The notes beneath the pieces are model-generated. The model had not been told where the DNA came from and did no database searches. It saw nothing but the letters and a program-made list of their open reading frames with translations. A stretch of 64,000 bases of DNA from Limimaricola sp027213785. Lineage in GTDB: Bacteria > Pseudomonadota > Alphaproteobacteria > Rhodobacterales > Rhodobacteraceae. Location: contig NZ_CP193756.1 in the NCBI RefSeq assembly GCF_050847355.1, positions 241,357 to 305,356 of the forward strand, written 5' to 3'. Positions 15,503-26,151 of this stretch are shown here, piece after piece. How positions within the stretch are numbered: the first letter of the stretch is position 1; each line of letters starts with the position of its first letter. The position numbers were made by a program, and so were the translations under genes.

Positions 15503-15979
15503 TCAGCGCAGCACCGAGCGGATCGCCAATGGCCGGTTCTCGAGAATGGCTTCCATCGCGAAATGGCCCGTCACCGCCTCGATGTCGAAGCCTCGGATCA
15601 GCGCCTGATAAAAGCGGTCATAGCCCGCCATGTCGGCGCAGACCGCCTTGATCATGTAGTCCCAATGCCCGCCGATCCGGTGGAAATCGACCACCTCCGG
15701 CAGCGCCTCGACATGCGTGCGAAAGGCCCGCGCCCAGTCCGAGGCATGGTGACGGGTGCGGATCATCACGAAGACCGTCAGCCCGAGCCCGAGCGCCGCC
15801 GGGTCGATGTCGGCCCGCCGCCCCTTGAGCGCGCCGATCTCCTCCAGCCGCTTGAGCCGCCGCCAGCAGGCGTTCTGCGACAGCCCCACCCGCGCGGCCA
15901 GCTCGCGCTGCGACAGCCCGCCCTCGCGCTGCAGCAATTCGAGAATCCGGTAATCGATCTGATCGGCCTGAAGGGGCAT
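15503..15979 (-). CDS. Lrp/AsnC-family regulator
   Basis: 158-aa feast/famine regulator with a winged HTH at residues about 4-55 (QIDYRILELLQREGGLSQRE; LSQNACWRRLKRLEEIGAL) and a RAM effector domain (EVVDFHRIGGHWDYMIKAVC). It is divergent from the class-V PLP enzyme at 16088, its likely target, which suggests an amino-acid ligand. GGCGGG sits just upstream of ATG 15979. An upstream in-frame ATG at 16012 has no ribosome-binding site. Confidence 0.88.
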   Translation of the reverse strand: MPLQADQIDYRILELLQREGGLSQRELAARVGLSQNACWRRLKRLEEIGALKGRRADIDPAALGLGLTVFVMIRTRHHASDWARAFRTHVEALPEVVDFHRIGGHWDYMIKAVCADMAGYDRFYQALIRGFDIEAVTGHFAMEAILENRPLAIRSVLR

Positions 15980-16087
15980 ATCCCGCCAATCTGACCCAAA
16001 CTGTTGCGGCATACCAGTTCAAAAGGCCGTCGAATGATCGGCATGGGGCGGAGATGATAGCTCCAGCCCGCACAGGAGACCAGCGCC

Positions 16088-17524
16088 GTGACCGACCCTT
16101 TCGACCGTTTCGAGACCGCACTCACCGAGGCCGGACCCACCGCCCTGCGCGACGGCCAGTTCGGGCGTGGCGCCCTCGTTCCCGGCCCGTTCGGGCCGAA
16201 GGCGCTGGTCTATGCCGATGATACCGCCTCGGGCCGGGCGCTGCGGCAAGTCGAGGCATGGCTGCATGAAGAGGTCCTGCCCTTCTATGCCAACAGCCAC
16301 ACCGAAGCCTCGCATTGCGGTGCGCTGATGACCCGGCTGCGCCGCGCGGCGCGGGCGCGGGTGGCGCAGGGCTGCGGCGCGGGCCCCGACCACGCGGTGA
16401 TCTTCTGCGGCAATGGCGCGACCGCAGGGATCAACCGGCTGGTGCAGCTTTTCGGCGTGCCCGACGCGCTTGCACGGGGCCGCCCGGTCCATGTCCTGAT
16501 CGGCCCGTGGGAGCACCACTCCAACATCCTGCCCTGGCGCCAAAGCGGCGCGGAGGTGACCGAGCTGCCGGAGGGGTCGCATGGGCCCTGCCTCGATGCG
16601 CTCGATGCGGCGCTCGCGCGGGCGCGTCGGGCGGGCGCGCTTTGCATCGTCGCCCTCTCCGGCGCCTCGAACGTCACAGGCGCCATCGCCGACCCCGCCC
16701 GCGTCACGGCGGCGGTCAAGCGCGGCGGCGGGCTGATGGTCTGGGACATGGCCTGCGCCGCGCCCTACCTGCCGCTCGCCATGCGCTACGGTGGTGCCGA
16801 GGCCGATGCCATGGTGCTCTCGCCGCACAAGTTCGCCGGCGGGCCGGGCGCCTCTGGTGTTCTGGTGGTCCGCCGCGCCGCCTGCGCGCCGCATCGCCCG
16901 ACCCAACCGGGTGGCGGCACGGTGCGCTTCGTCGGGCCTGTGACGCATGATTACGTCTCCGACCTCGCCGCGCGCGAGGAGGCCGGCACGCCGAACCTGC
17001 TGAGCGACATCCGCGCCGCGCTGGCCTTCGCGATCAAGGGCGCGATGGCGCGCATGGGTCTGCTCGAGATCGAGGCCGCGCTGGCCCGGCGCGGCGTCGC
17101 CGCCATCAAAGCCGCCCCCGGCATCGACCTGCTCGGCGGCCCCAACCGCCCCCGCCTGCCGGTCCTGTCGTTTCGGGTGACCGCCGCCGACGGCACGCCG
17201 CTGCACCAGCAGCTCGCCACCCGGATGCTGTCGGACCTGTTCGGCGTGCAGGCGCGGGGCGGCTGTGCCTGCGCGGGGCCCTATGTGCACCGCCTGCTCG
17301 GCATCGACGCGGCCGCGTCCGAGGCGCTGCGCGCCCGGATCCTCTCGGGCGAGGAGCTGGCCAAGCCCGGCTTCGTGCGCTGCAACCTGTCGCCCATGAT
17401 GTCGGAGGACGAGATCGACACGGTGCTCGGCGCGATCGCCGCCCTGCCCGACGCGGCGCTGCGGCATCGCGACCGTTACGAGGCCGATGTCGGGCGGGCC
17501 ATTTTCGGGACCAAAGCTGCCTAG
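16088..17524 (+). CDS. Class-V aminotransferase-fold PLP enzyme (cysteine-desulfurase-like)
   Basis: 478-aa fold-type-I PLP enzyme. The N-terminal NSHTEASHCGALMTR and IFCGNGATAGINRL form the cofactor phosphate region. HVLIGPWEHHSNILPWRQSG follows. The Schiff-base lysine is in LSPHKFAGGPGASG. It is longer than NifS/SufS (about 400 aa), and GGCACAGPY supplies cysteines in the loop where desulfurases carry the catalytic Cys. Desulfurase, selenocysteine lyase or lyase on an amino acid are all possible. Divergent Lrp regulator; a D-amino-acid PLP enzyme follows 247 bp downstream. Confidence 0.75.
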   Translation: MTDPFDRFETALTEAGPTALRDGQFGRGALVPGPFGPKALVYADDTASGRALRQVEAWLHEEVLPFYANSHTEASHCGALMTRLRRAARARVAQGCGAGPDHAVIFCGNGATAGINRLVQLFGVPDALARGRPVHVLIGPWEHHSNILPWRQSGAEVTELPEGSHGPCLDALDAALARARRAGALCIVALSGASNVTGAIADPARVTAAVKRGGGLMVWDMACAAPYLPLAMRYGGAEADAMVLSPHKFAGGPGASGVLVVRRAACAPHRPTQPGGGTVRFVGPVTHDYVSDLAAREEAGTPNLLSDIRAALAFAIKGAMARMGLLEIEAALARRGVAAIKAAPGIDLLGGPNRPRLPVLSFRVTAADGTPLHQQLATRMLSDLFGVQARGGCACAGPYVHRLLGIDAAASEALRARILSGEELAKPGFVRCNLSPMMSEDEIDTVLGAIAALPDAALRHRDRYEADVGRAIFGTKAA

Positions 17525-17771
17525 ATCGTGCCGCATGGCGGCGGCGCCGCGATCCGGCGCGCCTGCCACGAGGCGATGCATTCTCCGGACAGGAAGCCTG
17601 CGCCGAACCGGTCGCCCGCTCCCGGCGACCGGACAGGCATTGCGGCAAAACCGTTGCACGGCTTGCCCGGCGATTGCGGCTGGACCCCCTTGCCGGAGGA
17701 GATCATGCTCCGATGTTCCGGGCCCGTCGACCGGTCCGATCTGCAAACCAGCTGACAGGAAGGATCGTTTC

Positions 17772-18896
17772 GTGACACCCGACCCGACCCGCATCGAGAA
17801 TCTTGCGACACCCGCCTTGCTGCTCGACGAAGAGAAGATGACCCGCAACATCGAACGGCTGGCGGGCCGGGCCGGCGCGTTGGGCATGTCCCTGAGGCCG
17901 CATCTGAAGACGGCCAAATGCACCGAGATCGCGCGCCGTCTCGGCGGCGACATGCCCGGCCCGATCACCGTCTCCACCCTGGCCGAGGCGGAGGCGTTCC
18001 ACGCCGCCGGTCACGGCGACATTCTCTACGCCGTCGGGATCGCACCGCAGAAGCTCGCCCGCGTGCAGGCCTTGCGCGAGGGGGGTTGCGATCTCACCGT
18101 CATCCTCGACAGCCCCGAGCAGGCGAAGGCCGCGGCCGAGGCGCGGGTGCCGGCGCTGATCGAAATCGACAGCGACGGCCATCGCGGCGGGCGCCTCGCC
18201 GAGGACCCGGCATTGATCGAGATCGGGCGCATCCTGCACGGGGCGGCGTGCCTGCGCGGCGTGATGACCCATGCGGGCGAAAGCTACGGCGTGCGCGGCG
18301 AGGCCGCCCATGCGGATTTCGCCGAGCGCGAGCGCCGCGCGGTCGTCGCCGCGGCCGAGGCCCTGCGCCGCGACGGGCTGCCCTGCCCCGTCGTCAGCGT
18401 CGGCTCGACGCCCACAGCCCATGCCGCGCGCGACCTGACCGGCGTCACCGAGCTGCGCGCCGGGGTCTACATGTTCTTCGATCTGGTGATGGCGGGCATC
18501 GAGGTCTGCGAGACGGAGGACATCGCGCTGTCGGTCCTGACCACCGTCATCGGGCATCAGCGCGACAAGGGCTGGATCATGATCGATGCCGGCTGGATGG
18601 CGATGTCGCGCGATCGCGGCACCGCGGCGCAGGAGGTGGATCAGGGCTATGGCCTCGTCTGCGACGTGGAAGGGCGCGTATTGGACGGCCTGATCGTCGG
18701 CAGCGCCAATCAGGAGCACGGGATCGTCTCGTTGCGTCCGGGCGCGGATGCGGCGCTGCCGGACCTGCCCGTCGGCACCCGCCTGCGCATTCTCCCCAAC
18801 CACGCCTGCGCGACCGCCGCGCAGCATGATCGCTACCATCTCCTGCCCGCCGCGGGCGGCGCCCTGAAGGTCTGGCACCGGTTCGGCGGCTGGTAG
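17772..18896 (+). CDS. DSD1-family PLP enzyme (D-threonine aldolase / D-3-hydroxyaspartate aldolase-like)
   Basis: 374-aa fold-type-III (alanine-racemase-like) enzyme acting on D-beta-hydroxy amino acids. LATPALLLDEEKMTRNIERL opens the barrel. The PLP lysine lies in LRPHLKTAKC. The C-terminal metal-binding segment LPNHACATAAQHDRYH has the His-x-Cys pair typical of Zn-dependent D-serine dehydratase/D-threonine aldolase. The start is GTG at 17772 with GGAAGGA upstream. Its neighbour is the class-V PLP enzyme, so an amino-acid degradation module under the Lrp regulator is likely. Confidence 0.82.
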   Translation: MTPDPTRIENLATPALLLDEEKMTRNIERLAGRAGALGMSLRPHLKTAKCTEIARRLGGDMPGPITVSTLAEAEAFHAAGHGDILYAVGIAPQKLARVQALREGGCDLTVILDSPEQAKAAAEARVPALIEIDSDGHRGGRLAEDPALIEIGRILHGAACLRGVMTHAGESYGVRGEAAHADFAERERRAVVAAAEALRRDGLPCPVVSVGSTPTAHAARDLTGVTELRAGVYMFFDLVMAGIEVCETEDIALSVLTTVIGHQRDKGWIMIDAGWMAMSRDRGTAAQEVDQGYGLVCDVEGRVLDGLIVGSANQEHGIVSLRPGADAALPDLPVGTRLRILPNHACATAAQHDRYHLLPAAGGALKVWHRFGGW

Positions 18897-19091
18897 GGCG
18901 CGACGGCAGCCCCCGAACCGATGCCCATATCCCCCGGGTCTTCGCGGGGAAAGGGGGAAGGTGCTTGCCGTGTGAAAAGGGCGACGACACCCGGTGCGCC
19001 CCAACCCGCCGGGCTCAGGTTCCGAACAGGGGGCCCAAGCCGCCATTCCTCGATAAAGGCCCGCGCGACACCCGGTCGCGCAGGCCCGGCT

Positions 19092-20219
<1,128 letters not shown>

Positions 20220-20358
20220 TGGATGACGCTCCTGTCTTGGCGGATCGGAAAGTCGCGACGATGCGCGGCATGGAGCGCACTTACATTACTTCACCAAGCG
20301 CGTTAATCGCCGGTTCGAGAAAACACCATTGCACATGTGCAAAGATCGGAGGGAGGCG

Positions 20359-21237
20359 ATGCAGGAGTGGGAAGGGGTCGGCGAGTTCGCGGCCGTGGCC
20401 GAAACGCTGAGCTTCACCCGCGCGGCCGCCCGGCTCGGCATCTCGACCGCGCAGGTCAGCCGACGGGTCAGCGGACTGGAGGCCCGGCTGGGCGTGAAGC
20501 TCCTGCAGCGCACGACGCGCAGCGTTTCCATGACCGAGCAGGGAGAAACCTACTACGCCCATATCCGCCGGGTGCTCGACGGGCTGACCGAGGCCGAGCG
20601 CGCGGTGACCCAGGCCAACGCCGCGCCGGCCGGACGATTGTCCCTCACTGCCCCCGTCACCTTCGGCGAAAGCGCCATCGGTCCGCTGGTGAACGAGTTT
20701 CTCACCCGGCATTCCGCGCTCGAGGTGACGCTGACGCTGACCAACCAGAAGATCGATCTGGTGGCGGAGGGGTATGATCTGGCGATCCGGCTCGGAACGC
20801 TCCAGGATTCGAGCCTTATCGCCACGCGCCTGGCGGCCCGGACGTTGCATGTCTGCGCCAGCCCAGCCTATCTCGCCTCCAGGGGAACGCCGCAGCAACC
20901 CGGCGACCTGTCGCGGCACAACTGCTTGCAAGGCACGCTGGACCACTGGCGATTTCGGCAGAACGGGCGCCCGCGACAGCTGCGGGTTCACGGCAGCCTA
21001 CGGTGCAACAGCGGCTGGAGCCTGCTCGACGCGGCCATCAAAGGGGTCGGGTTGGTGCAACTGCCGGACTACTACCTGCGCACCGCCTTGGCCGAAGAGA
21101 AGCTCGTGCCGGTTCTGGAAGAGTTCCAGCCGCCGGAAGAAGGCGTCTGGGCGGTATATCCGCCGAACAGGCACTTATCGTCCAAGGTCAGGCTGCTGCT
21201 GGATTTCCTGGCCGAGCGCCTCGGCCGATCCGGCTAG
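20359..21237 (+). CDS. LysR-family regulator
   Basis: 292-aa LysR protein with HTH at residues about 2-60 (FAAVAETLSFTRAAARLGIS; AQVSRRVSGLEARLGVKLLQ) and a CrgA/DsdC-like effector domain (LTLTNQKIDLVAEGYDLAIRLG). Start at 20359 was chosen because GGAGGGAGG lies immediately upstream; an in-frame ATG 10 codons earlier lacks one. It is divergent from the formaldehyde dehydrogenase across a 139-bp gap, so control of that gene is plausible. The effector is not predictable. Confidence 0.87.
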   Translation: MQEWEGVGEFAAVAETLSFTRAAARLGISTAQVSRRVSGLEARLGVKLLQRTTRSVSMTEQGETYYAHIRRVLDGLTEAERAVTQANAAPAGRLSLTAPVTFGESAIGPLVNEFLTRHSALEVTLTLTNQKIDLVAEGYDLAIRLGTLQDSSLIATRLAARTLHVCASPAYLASRGTPQQPGDLSRHNCLQGTLDHWRFRQNGRPRQLRVHGSLRCNSGWSLLDAAIKGVGLVQLPDYYLRTALAEEKLVPVLEEFQPPEEGVWAVYPPNRHLSSKVRLLLDFLAERLGRSG

Positions 21238-21287
21238 CCCCCGGGCGGCCCGGGGGGCTGCGCGGGGGCCATGGCTCGCGAAACCGT

Positions 21288-22454
21288 TCAGCCCGGCGCC
21301 CTGCCCCCATCGGGCAGCTGCCCATCGACGATGGTGCCGCAGGCCTCCAGCTCATGGGTCAGTAGGGTGACCGAGGCGCGCTGCCCCGGCGCGATGCGTC
21401 CCAGATCACCGCCCAGCCCGAGCGCCTCGGCCGGGGTGGTCGAGGCCATCCGCAGCGCCTGCGCCCTCTGCGCGCCGCCCAGACGGCACATGTTGCGCAC
21501 CGCCTCGTCCATCGCCAAATGCGCCCCCGCCAGGCGGCCTTCGGCGTCGGCAAGACGCCTGTCCTTTTGGGAAATAGTCTTGCCATTGACCGTGAAGCTT
21601 GCCTCGGGCGCGTCCAGCGTCGCCATCGCGTCGGTGACCAGAAACAGTCGCCGCTCGGTCATTGCCTTCAGAGCGAGCCGCAAATTCGCCGGATGCACGT
21701 GAATATCGTCGGCGATAATTCCGGCGAAAAGCCGGTCGTCATCGAGGAGAGACCCCACCACGCCGGGCGCGCGCCCCATGATCTGCGACATGGCGTTGAA
21801 CAGATGCGTGCCGCCGCTCAGCCCCTCATCCGCCGCGCGGATCATCGCGGCGTGGTCGGCCTCGCTGTGCCCGGCAAAGACCGTGAGCCCCGCCCCGACC
21901 AGCCGCGCGATCGCGCCCGGTGGCGCCTCTTCCGGTGCCAGCGTCAGCAGCAGCGGCCCGCCAACCCCCTCGCACAGCGCATCGAGATCGTCTTCCGACA
22001 GGCGCTGCACCGCCGAGGGGGGGTGGATGCCCGGCCGCGCGGGCGACAGGAACGGCCCTTCGAGATGCAGGCCAAGGATCCCCGGCTCGGCCTCGGCCAG
22101 CGCCTCACGCACCTTGCGCATCGCGGCGAGATAGCCCGTGCCCGGCGCGGTGATGAAGGTCGGCAGGATATGCGCCGTCCCGCCCCGGCGCGCCGCGCGC
22201 GCCATGCGGCGCAAGGTGTCGCGCGTGGGCGCGTCGTTGAACATCACCTCGCCGCCGCCATTGATCTGCAAATCGATGAAGCCCGGCGCCGCCACTGGCG
22301 CGCGCAGCACGCGGCCCGCCGGCGCGCGGACGGCGGCGGTGACGTCGTGGATGCGGCCGTGCCGGATCACGACAGCCCGCTCCGCGAGCGGTTGATCCGC
22401 CTCGCCGTCGAACAACGCTTCTGGCAGGACGATCAGGTCGGTCTCGTCAGCCAA
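21288..22454 (-). CDS. nagA: N-acetylglucosamine-6-phosphate deacetylase
   Basis: Removes the acetyl group from GlcNAc-6-P to give glucosamine-6-P. 388-aa amidohydrolase barrel: PGFIDLQINGGG, metal Glu in LHLEGPFLSP, His in FAGHSEAD and GTHLFNAMSQ, catalytic Asp in FLVTDAM. It is last in the nanR-siaPQM-nanE-nanK-nagB-nagA series and its start overlaps nagB by 8 bp. Confidence 0.94.
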   Translation of the reverse strand: MADETDLIVLPEALFDGEADQPLAERAVVIRHGRIHDVTAAVRAPAGRVLRAPVAAPGFIDLQINGGGEVMFNDAPTRDTLRRMARAARRGGTAHILPTFITAPGTGYLAAMRKVREALAEAEPGILGLHLEGPFLSPARPGIHPPSAVQRLSEDDLDALCEGVGGPLLLTLAPEEAPPGAIARLVGAGLTVFAGHSEADHAAMIRAADEGLSGGTHLFNAMSQIMGRAPGVVGSLLDDDRLFAGIIADDIHVHPANLRLALKAMTERRLFLVTDAMATLDAPEASFTVNGKTISQKDRRLADAEGRLAGAHLAMDEAVRNMCRLGGAQRAQALRMASTTPAEALGLGGDLGRIAPGQRASVTLLTHELEACGTIVDGQLPDGGRAPG

Positions 22455-23229
22455 GCGTCACCTCCTGCCCCTCCGGGTGGGCCGTCTCGTAATACTGCCG
22501 CAGTTCCAGATCGGCGGCAGCCTCGGCGTCGAGCACGATGGTCGCGCGGGGATGCATCTGCAAGGCCGAGGCGGGGCAGCGGGCGCCGAGCGGGCCCTCG
22601 GCCATCGCCGCCACCGCCGTCGCCTTTTTCGTACCTGTGGCCAGTAGCACGGCATGGCGGCTGCGCAGGATCGTGGCGATGCCCATGGTGATCGCGAAGC
22701 GCGGCACCGTCTCGTCGGGCCCGAAGAAGCGCGCATTGGCCTCGCGGGTGGCGCGGGTCAGCGTCTTGACCCGCGTCGGCGAGGCCAGCGAGGAACTGGG
22801 TTCGTTGAAGCCGATATGGCCATTGCCGCCGATGCCGAGCAGCTGCAGGTCGATGCCCCCCGCCTGCGCGATCGCGGCATCATAGCGCGCGGCCTCGGCG
22901 GCGGGGTCCGGCGCGTCGCCGCGCGGCAGGTGGGTGCGAGACGGATCGAGCCCGAGCGGGCCGAACAGCCGCTCCCGCATGTAGCTGTGGTAGGATTGCG
23001 AATGCTCCGGCGGCAGGCCGACATATTCATCGAGGTTGAAGCTGGTCATGCGGTCGACCGCGACCTCACCGGCCCGGGCTCGTTCCACGAGCCTTGCATA
23101 GACCGGCTCCATCGTGCCGCCGGTGGCCAGCCCGAGGACGGCCTGCGGCTTTTCGTTCAGGGTCTGCGCGATGATCTCCACGCAGCGTGCCACGGCGGCG
23201 GCGGGATCGGGCAGGATCAGGATCTTCAT
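22447..23229 (-). CDS. nagB: Glucosamine-6-phosphate deaminase
   Basis: Converts glucosamine-6-P to fructose-6-P and ammonia, the last step of the amino-sugar route. 260 aa. Motifs: LGLATGGTMEPVYARLV, SFNLDEYVGL (catalytic Asp region), LGIGGNGHIGFNEP. The order nanE-nanK-nagB-nagA matches the metabolic sequence ManNAc to ManNAc-6-P to GlcNAc-6-P to fructose-6-P. Confidence 0.95.
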   Translation of the reverse strand: MKILILPDPAAAVARCVEIIAQTLNEKPQAVLGLATGGTMEPVYARLVERARAGEVAVDRMTSFNLDEYVGLPPEHSQSYHSYMRERLFGPLGLDPSRTHLPRGDAPDPAAEAARYDAAIAQAGGIDLQLLGIGGNGHIGFNEPSSSLASPTRVKTLTRATREANARFFGPDETVPRFAITMGIATILRSRHAVLLATGTKKATAVAAMAEGPLGARCPASALQMHPRATIVLDAEAAADLELRQYYETAHPEGQEVTLG

Positions 23230-23312
23230 GGTATCGGACCTTCATGGTGCCGGCGGTCGTCGAGCGCCGGTAGGCTAAGACATGGGTAAAGGGGCGTGGG
23301 CATGCGAGCGTC

Positions 23313-24161
23313 TCAGGCCCGGGCCAGCCCCGCGATCCCGATGATGCCGGCGGCGCCGCCCAGCTTGGCGGCTCGCAGCTCGGGACGCAGCGCGGCCGGC
23401 AACGATCCGAGGGCCGCGCGGATCCGGTCGAGAAAGCCGGGGGCCAGGCCGACCCCGCCGCCGATCACGATGCGGGGCGGGTCGATCAGCATCTGCAGAT
23501 CCGTGCAGAGCGCGGCCGCGCGGGCAGCGGCCGTCGACACGATCTCTTCGGCCCAGCCCTCCCCGGCCCGCGCCGCCGAGAAGACGCCGCGCGCATCGGT
23601 GTCATGGCCGGTCTCGCGCGCGGCGCGGGCGATCCAGCGGCCAGACATCCGGTCCTCCAGCGGTCCCTTCTCCGGGATCAGCCCTCTCATCTGGCCCGCA
23701 TGCCCCGCCAGGCCGCCGCGCCCTGACAGGAGCCGCCCCCCCGTCACGATGCCGCCCCCGATGCCGGTGGAGATCGTCAGGTAGATCATGTCTTGCCCCG
23801 CGCCCGCGCCGTGCAGATGCTCTCCCCAGGCCGCCGCCTGCGCATCATTGGCCAGCGTCACCGGGCGGCGCAGCCGCGTCTCGGCCATGGCGGCGTAGGG
23901 GGTTTCGGCCGGGATCGCCAAAGTGCCGGGATTGAGCGCGGACCACAGACCGCCCGAGACGCGACCGGTCACCGCGATGCCGACGCGGTCGTAGCGCCCC
24001 TGCCAGGGCGCTGCGAGCCCTGCCGCGGCATCAAGCCAGGCTTCGGGGCCCGCGTCGCGGTCGGTCGGCACGGTGGCCTGGTCGAGCACATGGCCCTCCT
24101 CGACGAGAGCGCAAAGCAGCTTGGTGCCGCCCTGATCTATGGCGAGGACCGGCCCACTCAT
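23313..24161 (-). CDS. nanK: ROK-family kinase, N-acetylmannosamine kinase
   Basis: 282-aa ROK kinase phosphorylating ManNAc (inferred from context). ATP-binding LAIDQGGTKLLCAL at the N-terminus, NDAQAAAWGE, and STGIGGGIVTGGRLLSG. The family zinc motif CxCGxxGCxE is absent; the equivalent stretch reads GLIPEKGPLEDRMSGR, so this is a zinc-free ROK variant. The start overlaps the nanE stop (ATGA). Confidence 0.87.
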   Translation of the reverse strand: MSGPVLAIDQGGTKLLCALVEEGHVLDQATVPTDRDAGPEAWLDAAAGLAAPWQGRYDRVGIAVTGRVSGGLWSALNPGTLAIPAETPYAAMAETRLRRPVTLANDAQAAAWGEHLHGAGAGQDMIYLTISTGIGGGIVTGGRLLSGRGGLAGHAGQMRGLIPEKGPLEDRMSGRWIARAARETGHDTDARGVFSAARAGEGWAEEIVSTAAARAAALCTDLQMLIDPPRIVIGGGVGLAPGFLDRIRAALGSLPAALRPELRAAKLGGAAGIIGIAGLARA

Positions 24162-24832
24162 GGGCGCATTCCCGCCCGGCCGACCGCCTCGGCGAACCAG
24201 CCGGTGACATGCTCGATCCGGGTGATCGCGGAGCCCACCACGACGGCATGCGCCCCGGCGGCGATCGCCTGCGCCGCCTGTTCGGGGCGGTGATAGCGCC
24301 CCTCGGCGATGGCGGGCAGGCCGGTGGCCGCCAGCGCCGTCACAAGCTCCAGATCCGGCCCCTCGGGCGGCGTTCCGCCTTCGGTATAGCCCGACATGGT
24401 GGAGCCGAGCAGCGCCGCCCCGGCAGCGGCGGCGGCGCGCCCGTCCTCGGGCGTGGCGCAATCGGCCATGGCGAGACGACCGGCGACGCGCACCGCCTCA
24501 ATCAGCATGGCGACGGCTTCGGGCCGGTCACGACGGGTCGCGTCGACGGCGATGATGTCGGCCCCGGCATCCGCCAGATCCGCGACATCCTGCGCGAAGG
24601 GGGTGATCCGCACCGGGCTGTCGACGAGGTCGCGCTTCACGAGGCCGATGATCGGCGCATCGGTCAGGGCGCGCACCGCGCGCAGGTTGGCGATCCCCTC
24701 GATCCGCAACCCCGCCGCGCCGCCGTCGAGCGCCGCCTTCGCCATCGCGGCGACAATCTCGGGGCGGTCCATCGCCCCGCCGGTCACCGGCTGGCAGGAC
24801 ACCACGAGACGGCCGCGTAGTTGATCGATCAT
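24158..24832 (-). CDS. nanE: N-acetylmannosamine-6-phosphate 2-epimerase
   Basis: Epimerises ManNAc-6-P to GlcNAc-6-P. 224-aa TIM barrel of the NanE family: LVVSCQPVTGGAMDRPEIVA, GLRIEGIANLRAVR, PIIGLVKRDL, DIIAVDATRRDRP, STMSGYTEGG and AHAVVVGSAITR. It lies between the TRAP permease gene and nanK in a co-directional operon and overlaps nanK by 4 bp. Confidence 0.95.
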   Translation of the reverse strand: MIDQLRGRLVVSCQPVTGGAMDRPEIVAAMAKAALDGGAAGLRIEGIANLRAVRALTDAPIIGLVKRDLVDSPVRITPFAQDVADLADAGADIIAVDATRRDRPEAVAMLIEAVRVAGRLAMADCATPEDGRAAAAAGAALLGSTMSGYTEGGTPPEGPDLELVTALAATGLPAIAEGRYHRPEQAAQAIAAGAHAVVVGSAITRIEHVTGWFAEAVGRAGMRP

Positions 24833-24876
24833 GTATGTGGCTCCGATCTTGCTTTGAACAAAGGGCGTCGCGCGGC

Positions 24877-26151
24877 CTATCGCATCAAACCGGGCAGCCC
24901 GGTGGCGAGGATGGGAAAGACGCAGACCAGCAGCAGCACCACCACCGGCGGGATCAGCCAGGGCAGGATCGCCCGGGCCAGCCGGTGGAACGGGATCTCG
25001 CCCACCTGCGCCACCACGAACAGCGCCATGCCCATCGGCGGGGTCAGGATCGAGATCATCAGGTTGAGGATCACGATGATCCCGAAATGCACCGGATCGA
25101 TCCCGAAGCCCATCGCGATCGGCACGAGGATCGGCACCACGATCAGCAGGATCACGAGGCTTTCGATGAAGCAGCCGAGCAGGAAGATCATCAGATTGAC
25201 CGCGATCAGGAAGGAGATCGGTCCATCGGCGAGGTTGAGGAACATCGAGGCGATCTGCTGCGGCGCCTGCTCGCGCGCCAGCACGAAGCCTAGGAGCCCC
25301 ACGCCCGCGACGATGGTGGCGATCGAGGCCGAGGTCAGCGTCGAGTCGTAGATCGCGTCCCATAGCCGGCGCAGCGTCAGCTCGCGGTAGAACAGAAGGT
25401 CGATCGCGATGGCGTAGAGCACTGTCACCGCCGCCGCCTCGGTGGGCGAGAACAGCCCCGAGAAGATGCCGCCGACGATCACCGCCGGCGTCAGCAGCGC
25501 CGGCAGGCTCTTGACGAAGAGAAGCCCGACGGCGCGCGCCTCGGGCCGGGGATCGCGCGGGTAGTCGCGCTTCTTGGCGGTGGCATAGACCATCACCATC
25601 AGCGCCACGGCGCACAGCACGCCCGGCACCACGCCGCCCAGAAACAGCGCCCCGATCGAGGTATTGGAGATGACGCCGTAGAGCACCATGGTGATCGAGG
25701 GCGGCACCAGCGGGCCGATCATCGAGGACGAGGCCGTCACCGCGCCCGCGAATTCCTCGTCGTAACCCGCCTCGCGCATCGCCTCGATCTCCATCTTGCC
25801 CAAGCCCCCCGCATCGGCGAGCGCCGAGCCGGACATGCCCGAGAAGAACAGCGAGGCCAGCACGTTGACATGGCCCAGACCGCCAGTGATGTGCCCGACG
25901 AGGGCGCGGGCGAAGCCGAAGAGGTGATGGGTGATGCCGGCGGAATTCAGGATCGCGGCGGCGAGGATGAACAGCGGCACGGCGAGGATCGGGAAGCTGT
26001 TGAGCCCATCGACCATGCGCTGCATGGCAAAGCTCAGCCCCATGCCAGTGTGATAGAAGTAGCCCATGGAGACGATGATCATCGCCACGCCGATCGGCAC
26101 GCCGATCAGCACCATGAAGAGCCAGACGAGGCCGACGGAGGCGAGGATCAT
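24877..26151 (-). CDS. siaM: TRAP transporter large permease, sialic-acid type
   Basis: 424-aa DctM-type subunit with about 12 membrane helices that energises sodium-coupled solute import. Typical segments: FPILAVPLFILAAAILNSAG, FFSGMSGSALADAGGLG, SSSMIGPLVPPSITMVLYG, CFIESLVILLIVVPILVPI and LTPPMGMALFVV. It overlaps the small permease gene by 4 bp (ATGA), so synthesis is coupled. The sialic-acid assignment comes from siaP and the nan genes. Confidence 0.93.
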   Translation of the reverse strand: MILASVGLVWLFMVLIGVPIGVAMIIVSMGYFYHTGMGLSFAMQRMVDGLNSFPILAVPLFILAAAILNSAGITHHLFGFARALVGHITGGLGHVNVLASLFFSGMSGSALADAGGLGKMEIEAMREAGYDEEFAGAVTASSSMIGPLVPPSITMVLYGVISNTSIGALFLGGVVPGVLCAVALMVMVYATAKKRDYPRDPRPEARAVGLLFVKSLPALLTPAVIVGGIFSGLFSPTEAAAVTVLYAIAIDLLFYRELTLRRLWDAIYDSTLTSASIATIVAGVGLLGFVLAREQAPQQIASMFLNLADGPISFLIAVNLMIFLLGCFIESLVILLIVVPILVPIAMGFGIDPVHFGIIVILNLMISILTPPMGMALFVVAQVGEIPFHRLARAILPWLIPPVVVLLLVCVFPILATGLPGLMR

